DNA from: Saprospiraceae bacterium
GTDB taxonomy: Bacteria; Bacteroidota; Bacteroidia; Chitinophagales; Saprospiraceae
Length of the DNA: 64,000 nucleotides
Assembly: GCA_016720635.1 (NCBI GenBank)
Contig: JADKKF010000007.1
Span: 192,171-256,170 of the forward strand
Direction of reading: 5' to 3'
Made by a program: the position numbers and the translations under genes. The notes under the pieces are model-generated. The model saw only the letters and a program-made list of their open reading frames with translations, had not been told where the DNA came from and searched no databases. Shown here in pieces: positions 55,463 through 64,000 of this stretch (the first letter of the stretch is position 1; each line of letters begins with the position of its first letter).

Positions 55463-56242
55463 TTATACCAATAATTGAGACATAGTTAATATGGCCTTCT
55501 CCCCTGCTTTCCCAATATCCAAGCTATATTCGTTCACATAAAGATCAATATGTTGCTGCATCACTTTTTCATCCATGTCTTGGGCATATTTCCTGCAATA
55601 TTCGAGTGCTTCTGATTGGTGCGCATAAGCATATTTGATGCTGGAAACAATGATTTTATCCATGTCGGAAGGTGAAATTTCTGATTTTTTTTGTAGCATG
55701 ATGGCACCAAGTGGTATCGGGCCTTGGGTCTGTTCTTCCCAGTATTCCCCTAAATCCACCACTTTGTTCAATCCTTTATCCGCATAAGTAAACCTATTTT
55801 CATGGATGATGACCCCAGCGTCCACTTTTCCTTCTAAGACCAAATCCTCAATGGTTTCAAAAGAAGCAAAAATCTTATTCTTGGCATTAGGATATTTATA
55901 GTTAAATAAAAAATGCGCCGTGGTGTCTTTCCCTGGAATGGCAATTTTATCGTTTTGTACATCAAATTCAGTACCCTTATTGATAAGCAATGGCCCCACT
56001 CCTATCCCTAGTGCACCACCAGCCCTCAATCTATGGTAATCATCTGCTGCCCTAAGGGCTTTCACGTAACTTACTTTTATGATGTCGAAGGAATGGGTCT
56101 CCAATTCATTGTTCAATGCTTGAATGTCTAAAAAATCCACTTCAAACTGAAAGCCTTTTGTATCGACTTTTTGATGGATCATCCCATAAAAAATAAAGGT
56201 GTCGTTTGGACACGGAGATATCGCCAACTTTAATCTTTCCAT
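55463..56242 (-). CDS. mqnD: 1,4-dihydroxy-6-naphthoate synthase
   Basis: A 259-residue enzyme of the futalosine pathway, converting cyclic dehypoxanthinyl futalosine to 1,4-dihydroxy-6-naphthoate for menaquinone. Family blocks are LAISPCPNDTFIFYGM near 6-21, DIIKVSYVKALRAADDYHRLRAGGALGIGVGPLL near 54-87, GKDTTAHFL near 104-112, and VDAGVIIHENRFTY near 139-152. It implies respiratory menaquinone made by the futalosine rather than the Men route. No other mqn genes lie in the window. Confidence 0.94.
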   Translation of the reverse strand: MERLKLAISPCPNDTFIFYGMIHQKVDTKGFQFEVDFLDIQALNNELETHSFDIIKVSYVKALRAADDYHRLRAGGALGIGVGPLLINKGTEFDVQNDKIAIPGKDTTAHFLFNYKYPNAKNKIFASFETIEDLVLEGKVDAGVIIHENRFTYADKGLNKVVDLGEYWEEQTQGPIPLGAIMLQKKSEISPSDMDKIIVSSIKYAYAHQSEALEYCRKYAQDMDEKVMQQHIDLYVNEYSLDIGKAGEKAILTMSQLLV

Positions 56243-56401
56243 CTTAAATCATTCTAATTCTCGACAAAATAACAAATAAAAACAGCCAAAGATCAATTAT
56301 TTTTGATTACATCTTAAAATCCATAATATAAATTTTTCTTGGCTAAGTCTAATACCAAGTTAATCCAATCGACATTTGTTTTTAACCTGGAATGATTGTT
56401 T

Positions 56402-56425
56402 TTTTATTAACTTTGTAAAATGAAA
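56402..56425 (+). promoter_or_regulatory. promoter block of the PIN-type toxin-antitoxin operon
   Basis: Contains TAACTTTG at 56408-56415, a TANNTTTG match. The 24-base block recurs with a single mismatch at 57192-57215 ahead of the second toxin-antitoxin pair. It lies about 75 bases before ATG 56500. The rest of 56243-56499 shows no gene. Confidence 0.55.
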
Positions 56426-56499
56426 ATGGTATTAGATAAAATTTATGTATTGTATACTGATATCCATATTCTTGTTGATTTCAAATAAAATAAATTGAT

Positions 56500-56745
56500 A
56501 TGATTCGAACTTTCATAACTCCAACTGAGAGCAAGTTTAACGTAATTCTTGACGTTCCTGATGATTATTTAGGGCAAGAGTTAGAATTGATCGTGTTTAA
56601 AAAACAAGAAGGTTTAATATCCGAAAAAAACAACTCTTCAATTAAATTTTCCAACAAATACAGAGGTATTTTCACAAAAACAGAAGGCAAAGCATTTAAT
56701 GATTATATTGCCAAAGCAAGAAACGAATGGGAAAGAGATTTTTAA
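56500..56745 (+). CDS. antitoxin of a PIN-domain toxin-antitoxin pair
   Basis: An 81-residue protein. The N-terminal half has a strand-rich pattern (RTFITPTESKFNVILDVPDDYLGQELELIVF), as in SpoVT/AbrB-like or related antitoxins. The C-terminal half is a charged helix (GKAFNDYIAKARNEWERDF) suited to binding the toxin. It overlaps the PIN gene by 19 bases, the usual translational coupling. Identification rests mainly on partner and arrangement. Confidence 0.72.
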   Translation: MIRTFITPTESKFNVILDVPDDYLGQELELIVFKKQEGLISEKNNSSIKFSNKYRGIFTKTEGKAFNDYIAKARNEWERDF

Positions 56746-57116
56746 TTGACACGAATGTAATCATTGATTATACTTCAAATCTTCTTCCCGATCAAGGTAT
56801 TGTTTTTGTCGAACATATTTTTAGTACAGATTTCATAACATCAGTAATTGTAAAAATTGAAGCTTTGGGATATAGTGAACCATTACCAGAAAAGATGCAG
56901 CTACTTGCAGAATTTATAAATCATGCCAGCATTTTACCATTGGATGATGCAATTACCCTTAAAACGATAGATCTTCGAAAAAGCAAAAAAATAAAGCTTG
57001 GAGATGCTATCATTGCTGCTACCGCATTAGTCCATAATTTGATCTTAATTTCTAGGAATACAGCTGATTTTATTAATATTGAAGGGTTGGATATCATAGA
57101 TCCTCACAACATGTAA
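56727..57116 (+). CDS. PIN-domain ribonuclease toxin (VapC-like)
   Basis: A 129-residue PIN domain expected to cut RNA (tRNA or rRNA in known VapC proteins) when free of its antitoxin. The acidic active site is visible: Asp8 in FLIDTNVIIDY, Glu near 46 in VIVKIEALGY, and Asp near 96 in KLGDAIIAATA, with DFINIEGLDIIDP at the end. All catalytic positions look intact. The start overlaps the antitoxin. Confidence 0.88.
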   Translation: MGKRFLIDTNVIIDYTSNLLPDQGIVFVEHIFSTDFITSVIVKIEALGYSEPLPEKMQLLAEFINHASILPLDDAITLKTIDLRKSKKIKLGDAIIAATALVHNLILISRNTADFINIEGLDIIDPHNM

Positions 57117-57420
57117 ATACACAATAAGGGTACAAACCCAATACGGGCATTTTAGTCCTATTGAATTTGTCTCATAGATTTTGTTAGTCAATTTTATTAA
57201 CTTTGTAAAGTGAAAGGGCAAAAGTTATTTTTGAGCCTTTGACTTTGTTATTGAAATATTGGAGATAATAGAATTGATAATGATTGCAATGCGCCGAAAA
57301 TATATAAAAAATACCCAGGTATAAATGCCGAATATATTATATCAAAGGATAGTAATGTGCTATTTAATTTTAATTTAAATAATCTAGAAAAAAAATTTTA
57401 AAAATACAAAATAAGAAATT
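57117..57420 (+). other. 304-bp intergenic spacer between the two toxin-antitoxin pairs
   Basis: Holds no supported gene; every frame is broken by stops. It contains the promoter block at 57192-57215 and about 200 AT-rich bases between that block and the next start codon, an unusually long leader. No hairpin followed by a T-tract was recognised after the PIN gene. Confidence 0.6.
57192..57215 (+). promoter_or_regulatory. promoter block of the RelE/ParE-type pair, near-copy of 56402-56425
   Basis: Contains TAACTTTG at 57198-57205. The 24 bases match the block at 56402-56425 except for one A/G change, while flanking sequence differs. TTTG at 57180-57183 is slightly close (14-base spacer) for the -33 element. 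Confidence 0.5.
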
Positions 57421-57657
57421 ATGTACACGACATATCATTTAGAATCAGCGCAGGAAGTTAGCACCGATATATTGGATGCTATTAAGGCTACCTTTAAATC
57501 TAAACCCATTACGATTACTGTGGAAGAAGACGACAGCGATTTTGAACTTACGGCAGATATGAAAAATGTTCTAGAAGAACGCTTGGAAGAGGGTGAAGGG
57601 GACTTTCTTTCTTCAGAAGAGTCTATCAAGCAGCTCAACAAAAAGTATGGCCTATAA
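57421..57657 (+). CDS. antitoxin of a RelE/ParE-type pair
   Basis: A 78-residue acidic protein. The N-terminal half (MYTTYHLESAQEVSTDILDAIKATF, then KPITITVEE) looks like a small helix-strand domain. The C-terminal half is a strongly acidic helix (EERLEEGEGDFLSSEESIKQLNKKYGL) of the kind that wraps a RelE/ParE toxin. It overlaps the toxin start by 11 bases. The role is assigned by partner and arrangement. Confidence 0.75.
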   Translation: MYTTYHLESAQEVSTDILDAIKATFKSKPITITVEEDDSDFELTADMKNVLEERLEEGEGDFLSSEESIKQLNKKYGL

Positions 57658-57943
57658 AGTCTTAGTTTCGCCACGAGCTCAAAAGGAAATCGAAAATGCC
57701 GCTGATTATTACAAATTGTACAGCGCAATTGCTCCTTCGAATTTCATCGCTGTTCTCCAAGATGCCTATACCACATTAGGAACTAATCCATATTTCAGAA
57801 TTTGCTATAAAAACATTCGTGCCTTGAAACTTAAAAGGTTTCCTCATTCCTTGAATTTTGTCATCGACGAAAATAAAAATACAGTAAGGGTTCTTTCTTG
57901 CTTCCATAACAAAAGAAATCCGAATAAAAGACCGAGAGAGTAA
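57647..57943 (+). CDS. RelE/ParE-superfamily toxin
   Basis: A 98-residue basic protein starting at ATG 57647 (MAYKVLVSPRAQKEIENAADYY). An in-frame start at 57593 would add 18 low-complexity residues inside the antitoxin and is unlikely. The fold pattern is helix (AQKEIENAADYYKLYS), helix (APSNFIAVLQDAYTTLGTNP), then strands with ALKLKRFPHSLNFVID and VRVLSCFHNKRNPNKR. The RFPHSLNF and HNKRNP blocks match ParE/RelE-like toxins. It inhibits either gyrase (ParE) or translation (RelE); this cannot be decided from sequence. Confidence 0.85.
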   Translation: MAYKVLVSPRAQKEIENAADYYKLYSAIAPSNFIAVLQDAYTTLGTNPYFRICYKNIRALKLKRFPHSLNFVIDENKNTVRVLSCFHNKRNPNKRPRE

Positions 57944-57966
57944 AAAGAAAACTCTTACTTAAAATA

Positions 57967-58070
57967 CGCTAACCCAAGCGGCTAAATTTGTACCTCAACA
58001 CTCCACTCTTTGCCTGTATTGCAAAGCCACATTAACTCACCAACGTAGGTCAACCTGCGTCGAACGTAGG
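57967..58070 (+). repeat. 104-bp structured repeat, copy 1 (attC-like)
   Basis: Starts CGCTAACCC and ends CGTCGAACGTAGG. It aligns without gaps to 58432-58535 at about three of four positions by hand count. Conserved blocks are CGCTAACC, TTGTACCTC, AACTCACC, ACGTAGGT and CGAACGT. The 5' arm AAGCGGCTAAATTTG is nearly complementary to the 3' arm including the next bases (CGAACGTAGGCGCTT), and internal CTTTGC...GCAAAG and CGTAGG...CCTGCG hairpins are possible. It lies just after the RelE/ParE gene. Confidence 0.75.
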
Positions 58071-58087
58071 CGCTTTTTCTGTCCAGT

Positions 58088-58312
58088 TTACCTTTCTTGT
58101 AGCCATTTTTCAATATCGCTATTTGCTTCTTCTTCTGTTAGAACCTTATCTTGTTTGGCTTCAAGTATTCTACTCTTTTGGGCTGCGTTTAATATAAAGT
58201 CTCCTTTATCCATTTCAAAATCTAACATTTTTTGAATTTCTTCAATAATGCGAACTTCTTTCAGATTTGTTATTTTATTGATAATATCAATTTTCAATTC
58301 TGCTGTACCCAT
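58088..58312 (-). CDS. orphan antitoxin-like small protein
   Basis: A 74-residue protein (ELKIDIINKITNLKEVRIIEEIQKML, then DKVLTEEEANSDIEKWLQ) of the kind found as antitoxin of RelE-type toxins in Bacteroidota: an N-terminal helical part and a C-terminal helix ending EKWLQER. Where its toxin should follow (below 58088) there is only repeat copy 1, so it is an orphan. It lies alone between the two 104-bp repeats, as a gene cassette would. Confidence 0.62.
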   Translation of the reverse strand: MGTAELKIDIINKITNLKEVRIIEEIQKMLDFEMDKGDFILNAAQKSRILEAKQDKVLTEEEANSDIEKWLQER

Positions 58313-58327
58313 TGCTCAGATTTACTT

Positions 58328-58335
58328 CAAATTTA
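58328..58335 (-). promoter_or_regulatory. -7 promoter box of the orphan antitoxin gene
   Basis: Minus-strand TAAATTTG matches TANNTTTG, 15 bases before the start codon at 58312, implying a near-leaderless message. Confidence 0.4.
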
Positions 58336-58431
58336 AATATTGAATTAGATTATTTGTGGATTTTGAGATATTATTTTTGATTGGCAACCATCATCAGATT
58401 TTTCCTAAAGCAAATAGTCCATCCCCCCACC

Positions 58432-58535
58432 CGCTAACCAAAGCATCCAAACTTGTACCTCCACCCTCTTCTCCCTAGCTATATGGCGAAGCCATAGCAA
58501 CTCACCGACGTAGGTTATCCTACGCCGAACGTTGG
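58432..58535 (+). repeat. 104-bp structured repeat, copy 2 (attC-like)
   Basis: Starts CGCTAACCA and ends CGCCGAACGTTGG. The outer arms differ from copy 1 but are again complementary to each other (ATCCAA near 58445 against TTGGAT at 58532-58537). Internal hairpins are GCTATATGGC-GAA-GCCATAGC and CGTAGG-TTAT-CCTACG. The 3' end GTTGGAT fits the integron R' consensus GTTRRRY exactly. The fold is branched rather than one long hairpin, so the attC reading is tentative. Confidence 0.72.
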
Positions 58536-58577
58536 ATATTGAAAGATAGAAGCTACAGACTGCGAACGTCGTGGCAT

Positions 58578-58961
58578 TTATTTTTTTATAATTTTAATTA
58601 AACAATATAGCGGAAACAAGAAAAAACAGAGACTCATAATAAGTCCAGTTTTTACTCCTGAATCAGGTAAAATTAAATAATTATAACGCTTACTATATAA
58701 GACATTAATATCCTCTCCGATAGAATAATTAGCGTTTATGCAATCTGATCTACCAATTCCTAATGTATATAATTGATCGTTATATTTTACTTTAATTGTT
58801 CCACCACTTGTACCACAATTTCCGTTTTCAATCACATTTGCTAAAACAAAGTTATTTTCATTTGTGATATTATAGTCTCTGATTGCTGTTTCAAAAACTT
58901 TAATCGAAAAAAATGCAAACAAAAAAAACAAGATTATATATATTACTCTTTTATTGTTCAT
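58578..58961 (-). CDS. two-helix membrane protein directly downstream of the RHS gene (candidate immunity protein)
   Basis: A 127-residue protein with an N-terminal helix (about 6-24), an exported middle with a Cys pair and GNCGTSGGTIKVKYNDQLYTLGIG near 47-70, and a second helix near 105-124. The layout resembles DUF3592-like small membrane proteins. Its start overlaps the stop of the RHS gene by 11 bases, so translation is coupled. That position is where polymorphic toxins keep their immunity genes. I infer an immunity role; no family match is claimed. Confidence 0.62.
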   Translation of the reverse strand: MNNKRVIYIILFFLFAFFSIKVFETAIRDYNITNENNFVLANVIENGNCGTSGGTIKVKYNDQLYTLGIGRSDCINANYSIGEDINVLYSKRYNYLILPDSGVKTGLIMSLCFFLFPLYCLIKIIKK

Positions 58962-61900
58962 TTCTTAGAATTAAAGGTTTAACAACTCTAGTATTATCTT
59001 GAACTATTTGAACTGGTTTATTTATAATTACCGAAGTACCACTTCCAGTATTTATTGCAGATCTTACTTTATCTGAGCCAGATTGAAGGGTATTGCCTAC
59101 TTGAGTCCCTACTGCTAAGTTAACATTTTTAGCTGTCTCTAGGCTATTTTTAGCTTTAGAAACATTAGCTGCTCTCCCGCTACTTGCTGGGTCATTTCTG
59201 GCTATTCTTTGTGTTCTATCCAAGGTATTTTCTTTTACTTTAATATTACCTTCACCGAAACCTTTGGCTTGACCACCAATACCCCCCATCAAAACATCAG
59301 ATGCCAACTGTGTTCCATCTATTTTACCATCTATTATGAGCTGTTTTGAAGTTGATTCTCCAGCATCAATTACAGCCCCAGCCACGACTTGACCTACCTT
59401 TCCTAACTTAGCGAAACTTGACACACCACCACTTAATGCTCCTGCAACACCTGACACCGCTGCAGTCTTATAATTCACATCTTTTAAAGATTTACCTTCA
59501 AATACCATTTGGGAGGCAACATCTAAACCAAAACCGATTATAAATCCAATCAATGGAGTTGGAACCATTCCATCTGGATCAATAAATCTTATCGGATTAT
59601 CAAATGTATAGCAATAGGAACTGTACTCAGGCATCTCCTCCGCCATCGGATCCACCCCATACCATATACTGATCCTGCTGTCATAATATCTCGCTCCAAA
59701 ATACTGCAGGCCCGTCAGATCGTCTTTTTCCTTGCCCGTAAAGGTGTATGGAGTGCCCACCCAGCCCACAACTTCTTTCGCCGAGCCATCTCCTCTCCAT
59801 ATGGCAAATATAGCATAAATTCATAAGATTTGCCATAGGCATCGCTCAGAAATGTGGAGGAGCCGACGTGATCGCTGTGGTAGTAGTACAGCACTTCTTT
59901 ACAGTCACTCTTAAAGAAGCAATTGCATTGTTTGAGGGCTACTTCGTTGTCTTTTGTTCGTCATCAAGTAATTGGCACCCTTCGATTACCCTTTTGTCCT
60001 TGATGGTGTAAGTTGCCCCAGGTGCTAGTTGATTCATTACGCCTTTGATATCGGCCGCGATGGTCTCAGATGACAGCGGGAGACCATTTATTTTGCATCG
60101 TTCAGCATTTTGCTCGACGTATTTCCCAGACAATCTGCTCGCTATCCGCTCTGCCCCTGAGAAATAATGCTTACTGACTTGATTGTATCCGTCCACCACA
60201 AAATAACCACTCGCATAAGTCGTATAATTCCCTATCTGCCAGTTGGATGGTCCCCCTGGTGGGTCTGTATTGATGACTTGGCCATTGACGGCTATTCTAT
60301 CGCTTTGGCCTATGCCCTTTAGTACCCTTTCACCCGATGCGTCATAGACATTGTGCTGAAGTTTGTATTCACCTACTTTGACAGCCTTGAGTCGATTGGC
60401 TTCGTCCCAAAGCATATGCTTGTCGGTATTAGGGGCATATTGGAGATAGTTGTTTTGTCACATTGCCATTCGGGTCAGAATCAAAGGTCTCCTCATTGGT
60501 GCCTGATATTTTTGATAGTCCATTCGCTACGTTAAATGAAGATCCATTATAAGTGCCCGAGTAATCGTATTTATAGGTATGATCATAAGTATTATCAGCA
60601 AAAACCGCATTGTTTTTAGAATGCATTTGGTTTTTACTTTCTATCCTATGTAGTATTCCATAGGAAAACTCAGAATGATAATCCGAATAAAAATCATTGC
60701 CACCGCCAATATCAGTTCCACCCCATTTGCCGTCACCCTTCACCAATCTGTTATAATTGTCATATTTGTAGGCATGGCTGTATTGCCCACCCATATTGTT
60801 GGAGGTGATACTGGCATTGTTAGTGATCTCGGTGATATTTCCGATAAGATCATATTTATATTGATTGTCAAGCATCTGAGTACCTCCATTTTCTAAGGCG
60901 GAAGCATTTTGCAGCCTATTCAGTATTGGAGTATAAGCATAATTATTGATGGTACCATTGCCATATTCAACGATCACCCTTTGATTGAATTCATTATATC
61001 CTATATTTTTGATATACTGTGCTTCGTTGCTGTACATGCTCTCTAGGTTGCCGCCTTTGTCATATTTATAATTCACCAGCTCTCCATCAGGATAAGTAAG
61101 TGATAACATCCTATGCCATGAGTCATAAGTGTAGTTGTGGACAAAATGCCTTGATTTCCCCGTAGGGTTATAAATCGTCCTACAAGTTTTGGTGATTTCT
61201 CCTTGGACGTCATATTCATATTTTATACCCCCACTGCCATCGACTTGTGACATTAGCTTTCCGAAATTATTGCCACTACTCGGATCGTTATGGTATTCAT
61301 ATTTTACATTAGATATTGGATCTGAAAATGGAAAAGTAATGGTCAACGGTCGATTAAAGCCATCGTAAGTATATTTCACTTGAGTACCATCGAATATTTG
61401 TTTTTGATTGGAGGTCGCCAAAACATTGCCCCTCTGGTCGTATTCGACTTTAGAAGTACCAGCATCTAAATGGGTATTTTCAACCATCCTTCCAGCTAGA
61501 TCGTATTTGCTGTATGAAATCTGTACGCCTTCGGACTTTGTAGATATTTTTTGTCCGATTCCATCGTAAGTAAACTCTGTAACTTTATCCTCATTGGTAG
61601 AACTGAGGACATTTCCATCGATATCTTTTGTAGTGCTTGAATATATGCTACCGCTTCCATCTTAGGAACTTTCACTTCGGTAACTGACCCACCATTGCCA
61701 TTGAAGTTTGTATTTAGTAGTGCCAGATTCGGCATTAGTGCTAGACAGCATTCTGTCAAAAGCATCAAATTCATTCTGAATGATGGCTGATTGGTTTCCA
61801 AAATTGAAAAATCCTGTAACACCAGAAGGATCAAATTCACTTTGATATACGGCTTCAACCCTTCTAATCCATCTTTTTCTCCATCCCAGATACAGCTGCA

Positions 61901-64000
61901 GCAAAGACCTTATTCCTCCTTGTGTCACGACGATGTCTTTTTGACTTGGACGGTTTCTCCAAAACCATTGACAAAATGTGCCGTTTTTGATATCGCCTCC
62001 ATTCTGTATATCATAATGAGAGGTAATGGAATATGATTTTGTCCTCCACTGGATAGATTGTATTGGTACAAAATCGTGTGGTCGCCGTCTTTCGGTCCTT
62101 TTATTTTATTAGGCGTCCTTTTTCATCATACTTGTACTCAGTGCTATTTAGTGCGATATCCGTAACCTTAAGTGGGAACACCGTATTTGTAATCATACTC
62201 GGTTTTTGAATTAAATACCGTACCGGCACCAGTTTTCTTTACATTGGTCATATACTGTGCTACGTCTGTATCGTAAGTATAGTTATACGTAATATTGGAG
62301 TTGGTTCCACCGGACTGAGGTATTTTCGATGGATTTTAAATTTCCATTTGCCTCATAAGCCAATTTAAAGCTGTTTGTTTGGTTGTTGGTATTATTAAGT
62401 ATGGATACTTTTTGAACCTTTCCAGTGACTGGGTCAATGGAATTATTTTCTCTTAGTCTTTTCACTATACCATCTGCATAAACTCCAATTACTTTTGGAA
62501 TAGAAATGATATGTTTGGGCTCGATCGGAGCGAAATATTTGATTTTTGAATTAAAATTATTACCCCCCTGGTGTACAACTTCTGTGATTCTACCAAATTG
62601 GTCATACACAAAACTTTCATTGCTCGATATCGGACCACTGAAATTATAAAATTTGTTGCTAGTACTTTTCAAAATCACAAATGCAGCCTTTTCCCCTTTC
62701 GTTCCTCCTTCATCATAGATGGGCGGAAGTTGGTCATCTGGGTTAAGTACCCAGAAAGGAATCCCATTGAACTGGATGGTTTTATAACCATGTATCGCAT
62801 AATTTTTCGTTTCTTGAGAGAAAATGATGCTTGGGTCATTGAAGTCAAAAGTGGCTACTTTTGAGGTGACGTTGTTTACAGGATTTAACCTATTAACAAA
62901 TACTGGTTGGATATTGCCTTTAATTTTAGTTACCTCAATTTCTTTGCCATTCAAAAAATAATTGTGATTGAAATATTGGGTTATGGTTGATCGCTCAGCA
63001 AGTGTTCCATCTCCAACAGTTAGATTATATTCAGAGGATTTCATGTATTCAAAGCCATAAAATTCTCGCTCTCGCCGGTCATACTTTCCATTGAAAAAAT
63101 TAAACTTGGTCAATCTGACATTACCCCTTCGGTCTGTGGATTAACATTGGTAAGATCCGTGATTTTGGTTTGAGATACCACCCACTTACCCGAAGGATTT
63201 TCATAAGCCGCAGGAGCTAATTTATAATCCACCGTGTATTGACCCCCGATTGGAGTATATACGTTTTTTAGTTTGTTGGTTCTTCTGTACAGATTATGCC
63301 TCTCAAGGATTCCCCATTACGTTGTGTGACCAAGTCATTATATCCATCATTATCATAATCCTCAATCTTTTTAAGGACGGTATTATAACTCAAGGAAAAT
63401 GGAACAGCACTTATAGAAAGTGGGAACTTTAAAATCCAAAAGCCTGGTGCAAAAGTCAAGCCGAGGTTTATGCTTACGTCCCATGTCTTGGATTGTAGCA
63501 TCATATTCAATTGATTGAGCACTTACCCTTAGATCTAAAACTTTGTCCAGTATTTATATAAAGAACGTATGATGGCTCTAAAGTTAATGAAAGGAACCGA
63601 ACTAACAGATCTTGTTTGCCATCACCATTAAAATCATTAAAGATAATAGGAAGGTGGTTGTCAGAATATGCCCCGGACACCCCAATTTGAAGGGACATGG
63701 ATTGGAACAATGATACGCCCAAACCCATCCCTGCGGATTCAGTGGATTGAACTAATGGATTAATACTTCCTGGAGATGCTTCAAAAGGCCATTTGATTTC
63801 CTTTTCATAGGCTTGATTAAAGTTGAAGCCGCCTAAATTAATTGCTACTAAGATCGTAAGGTCATTGCCATCTTCTAATATACGAACCATATCAGAAAGC
63901 CCATCTCCATTCATATCAAAGAAAAGAGAATCTGTATAAGTAGCATTGGTGGTAAGGTTAAAATTACCTGACATGCTAGCACGTTTATGACCGTTTGTAT
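58951..64000 (-). pseudogene. TcdB/SpvB-like RHS-repeat protein, C-terminal ~1680 residues, many frameshifts, runs off right edge
   Basis: In coding order from the right edge: FG-GAP/VCBS repeats (DMNGDGLSDMVRI; DFNGDGKQDLLVRF; DYDNDGYNDLVTQ), a TcdB-middle-like region (VYTPIGGQYTVDY; RREREFYGFEYMKSSEYNL), YD/RHS repeats (KYTYDGFNRPLTITFPF; YKYDNYNRLVKGDG), HSDHVGSSTFLSDA, the RHS core GLQYFGARYYDSRISIWYGVDP, DPDGM, and a ~205-residue variable tip (about 59570-58951). Such proteins are surface or contact-dependent toxins, or large shell proteins. I count about 18 single-base shifts, mostly in runs of 3-6 identical bases. The longest clean frames are 62283-63113, 60429-61487 and 58951-59769. 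Breakage may be sequencing error or decay. Confidence 0.85.

Noticed and set aside
57593..57646. 18-residue N-terminal extension of the RelE/ParE toxin
   Set aside because: It is low-complexity sequence inside the antitoxin gene; ATG 57647 gives the usual toxin start with an 11-base overlap.
61496..61858. Separate 120-residue minus-strand gene
   Set aside because: Much of it is out of frame with the RHS protein; the neighbouring frame reads DGSGSIYSSTTKDIDGN and YDLAGRMVEN, the true RHS sequence here.

Overview
The window reads as chromosomal DNA of a member of the phylum Bacteroidota. It is AT-rich. Many genes are preceded by the Bacteroidota -7 promoter motif TANNTTTG rather than a sigma70 -10 box, and Shine-Dalgarno sequences are rare. 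One large secreted protein carries a type IX secretion C-terminal sorting domain. A futalosine-pathway gene (mqnD) and an RHS/TcdB-like giant gene fit the Saprospirales/Chitinophagales part of the phylum; that finer placement is inference.

Layout. 1-975: the N-terminal part of a PIF1-type helicase and a small membrane protein, minus strand. 1147-5928: a 1593-residue secreted protein with 14 FN3-like modules and a T9SS tail. 6099-6172: tRNA-Arg(UCU) with its own promoter and terminator. 6228-9046: a minus-strand cluster of cytochrome c, SCO1/SenC, a small lipoprotein, a ChaN-like protein and a DUF4442 hotdog protein, suggesting copper/haem work at the cell envelope. 9098-12055: HerA-type ATPase, hemF and an ArsC/Spx-fold protein. 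12083-19561: two glycosyltransferases, an unknown secreted protein, msrAB, trmD, a TlpA-type lipoprotein and ftsE. 19542-23191: SPOR protein, kdsA and an FAD dehydrogenase. 23364-28128: folP, a beta-propeller/amidohydrolase protein and a PAP2 phosphatase. 28203-37280: yceI, an rRNA m5C methyltransferase, accD, bioB, tpiA, a DUF1761 protein, a thiolase, lysS and a DCC-family protein. 37367-48893: small membrane proteins, a peptide-binding lipoprotein, an acyl-CoA dehydrogenase, a DUF2130 protein, a TMTC-like GT-C/TPR protein, recN, a GHMP sugar kinase and a glycerolipid acyltransferase. 48933-53321: a dsbD - enoyl-CoA hydratase - ferredoxin-NADP reductase operon. 53557-56242: an unknown PP2C-like membrane-anchored protein and mqnD.

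56400-64000 is the accessory part. It holds two toxin-antitoxin pairs (PIN/VapC type and RelE/ParE type) that share an almost identical promoter block, an orphan antitoxin-like gene lying between two copies of a 104-bp structured repeat with some integron attC-like traits, a small membrane protein in the position of an immunity gene, and the C-terminal part of a TcdB/SpvB-RHS polymorphic-toxin-like gene that runs off the right edge.

Reading frames are mostly clean up to about 58 kb, with three exceptions: msrAB, the TlpA-like N terminus and DUF1761, each explained by one base. The RHS gene needs roughly 18 single-base shifts, mostly in short homopolymers. This pattern suggests either uncorrected long-read indels, concentrated where a repeated gene family defeats polishing, or real decay. 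No CRISPR array, insertion sequence, rRNA or replication origin was seen.
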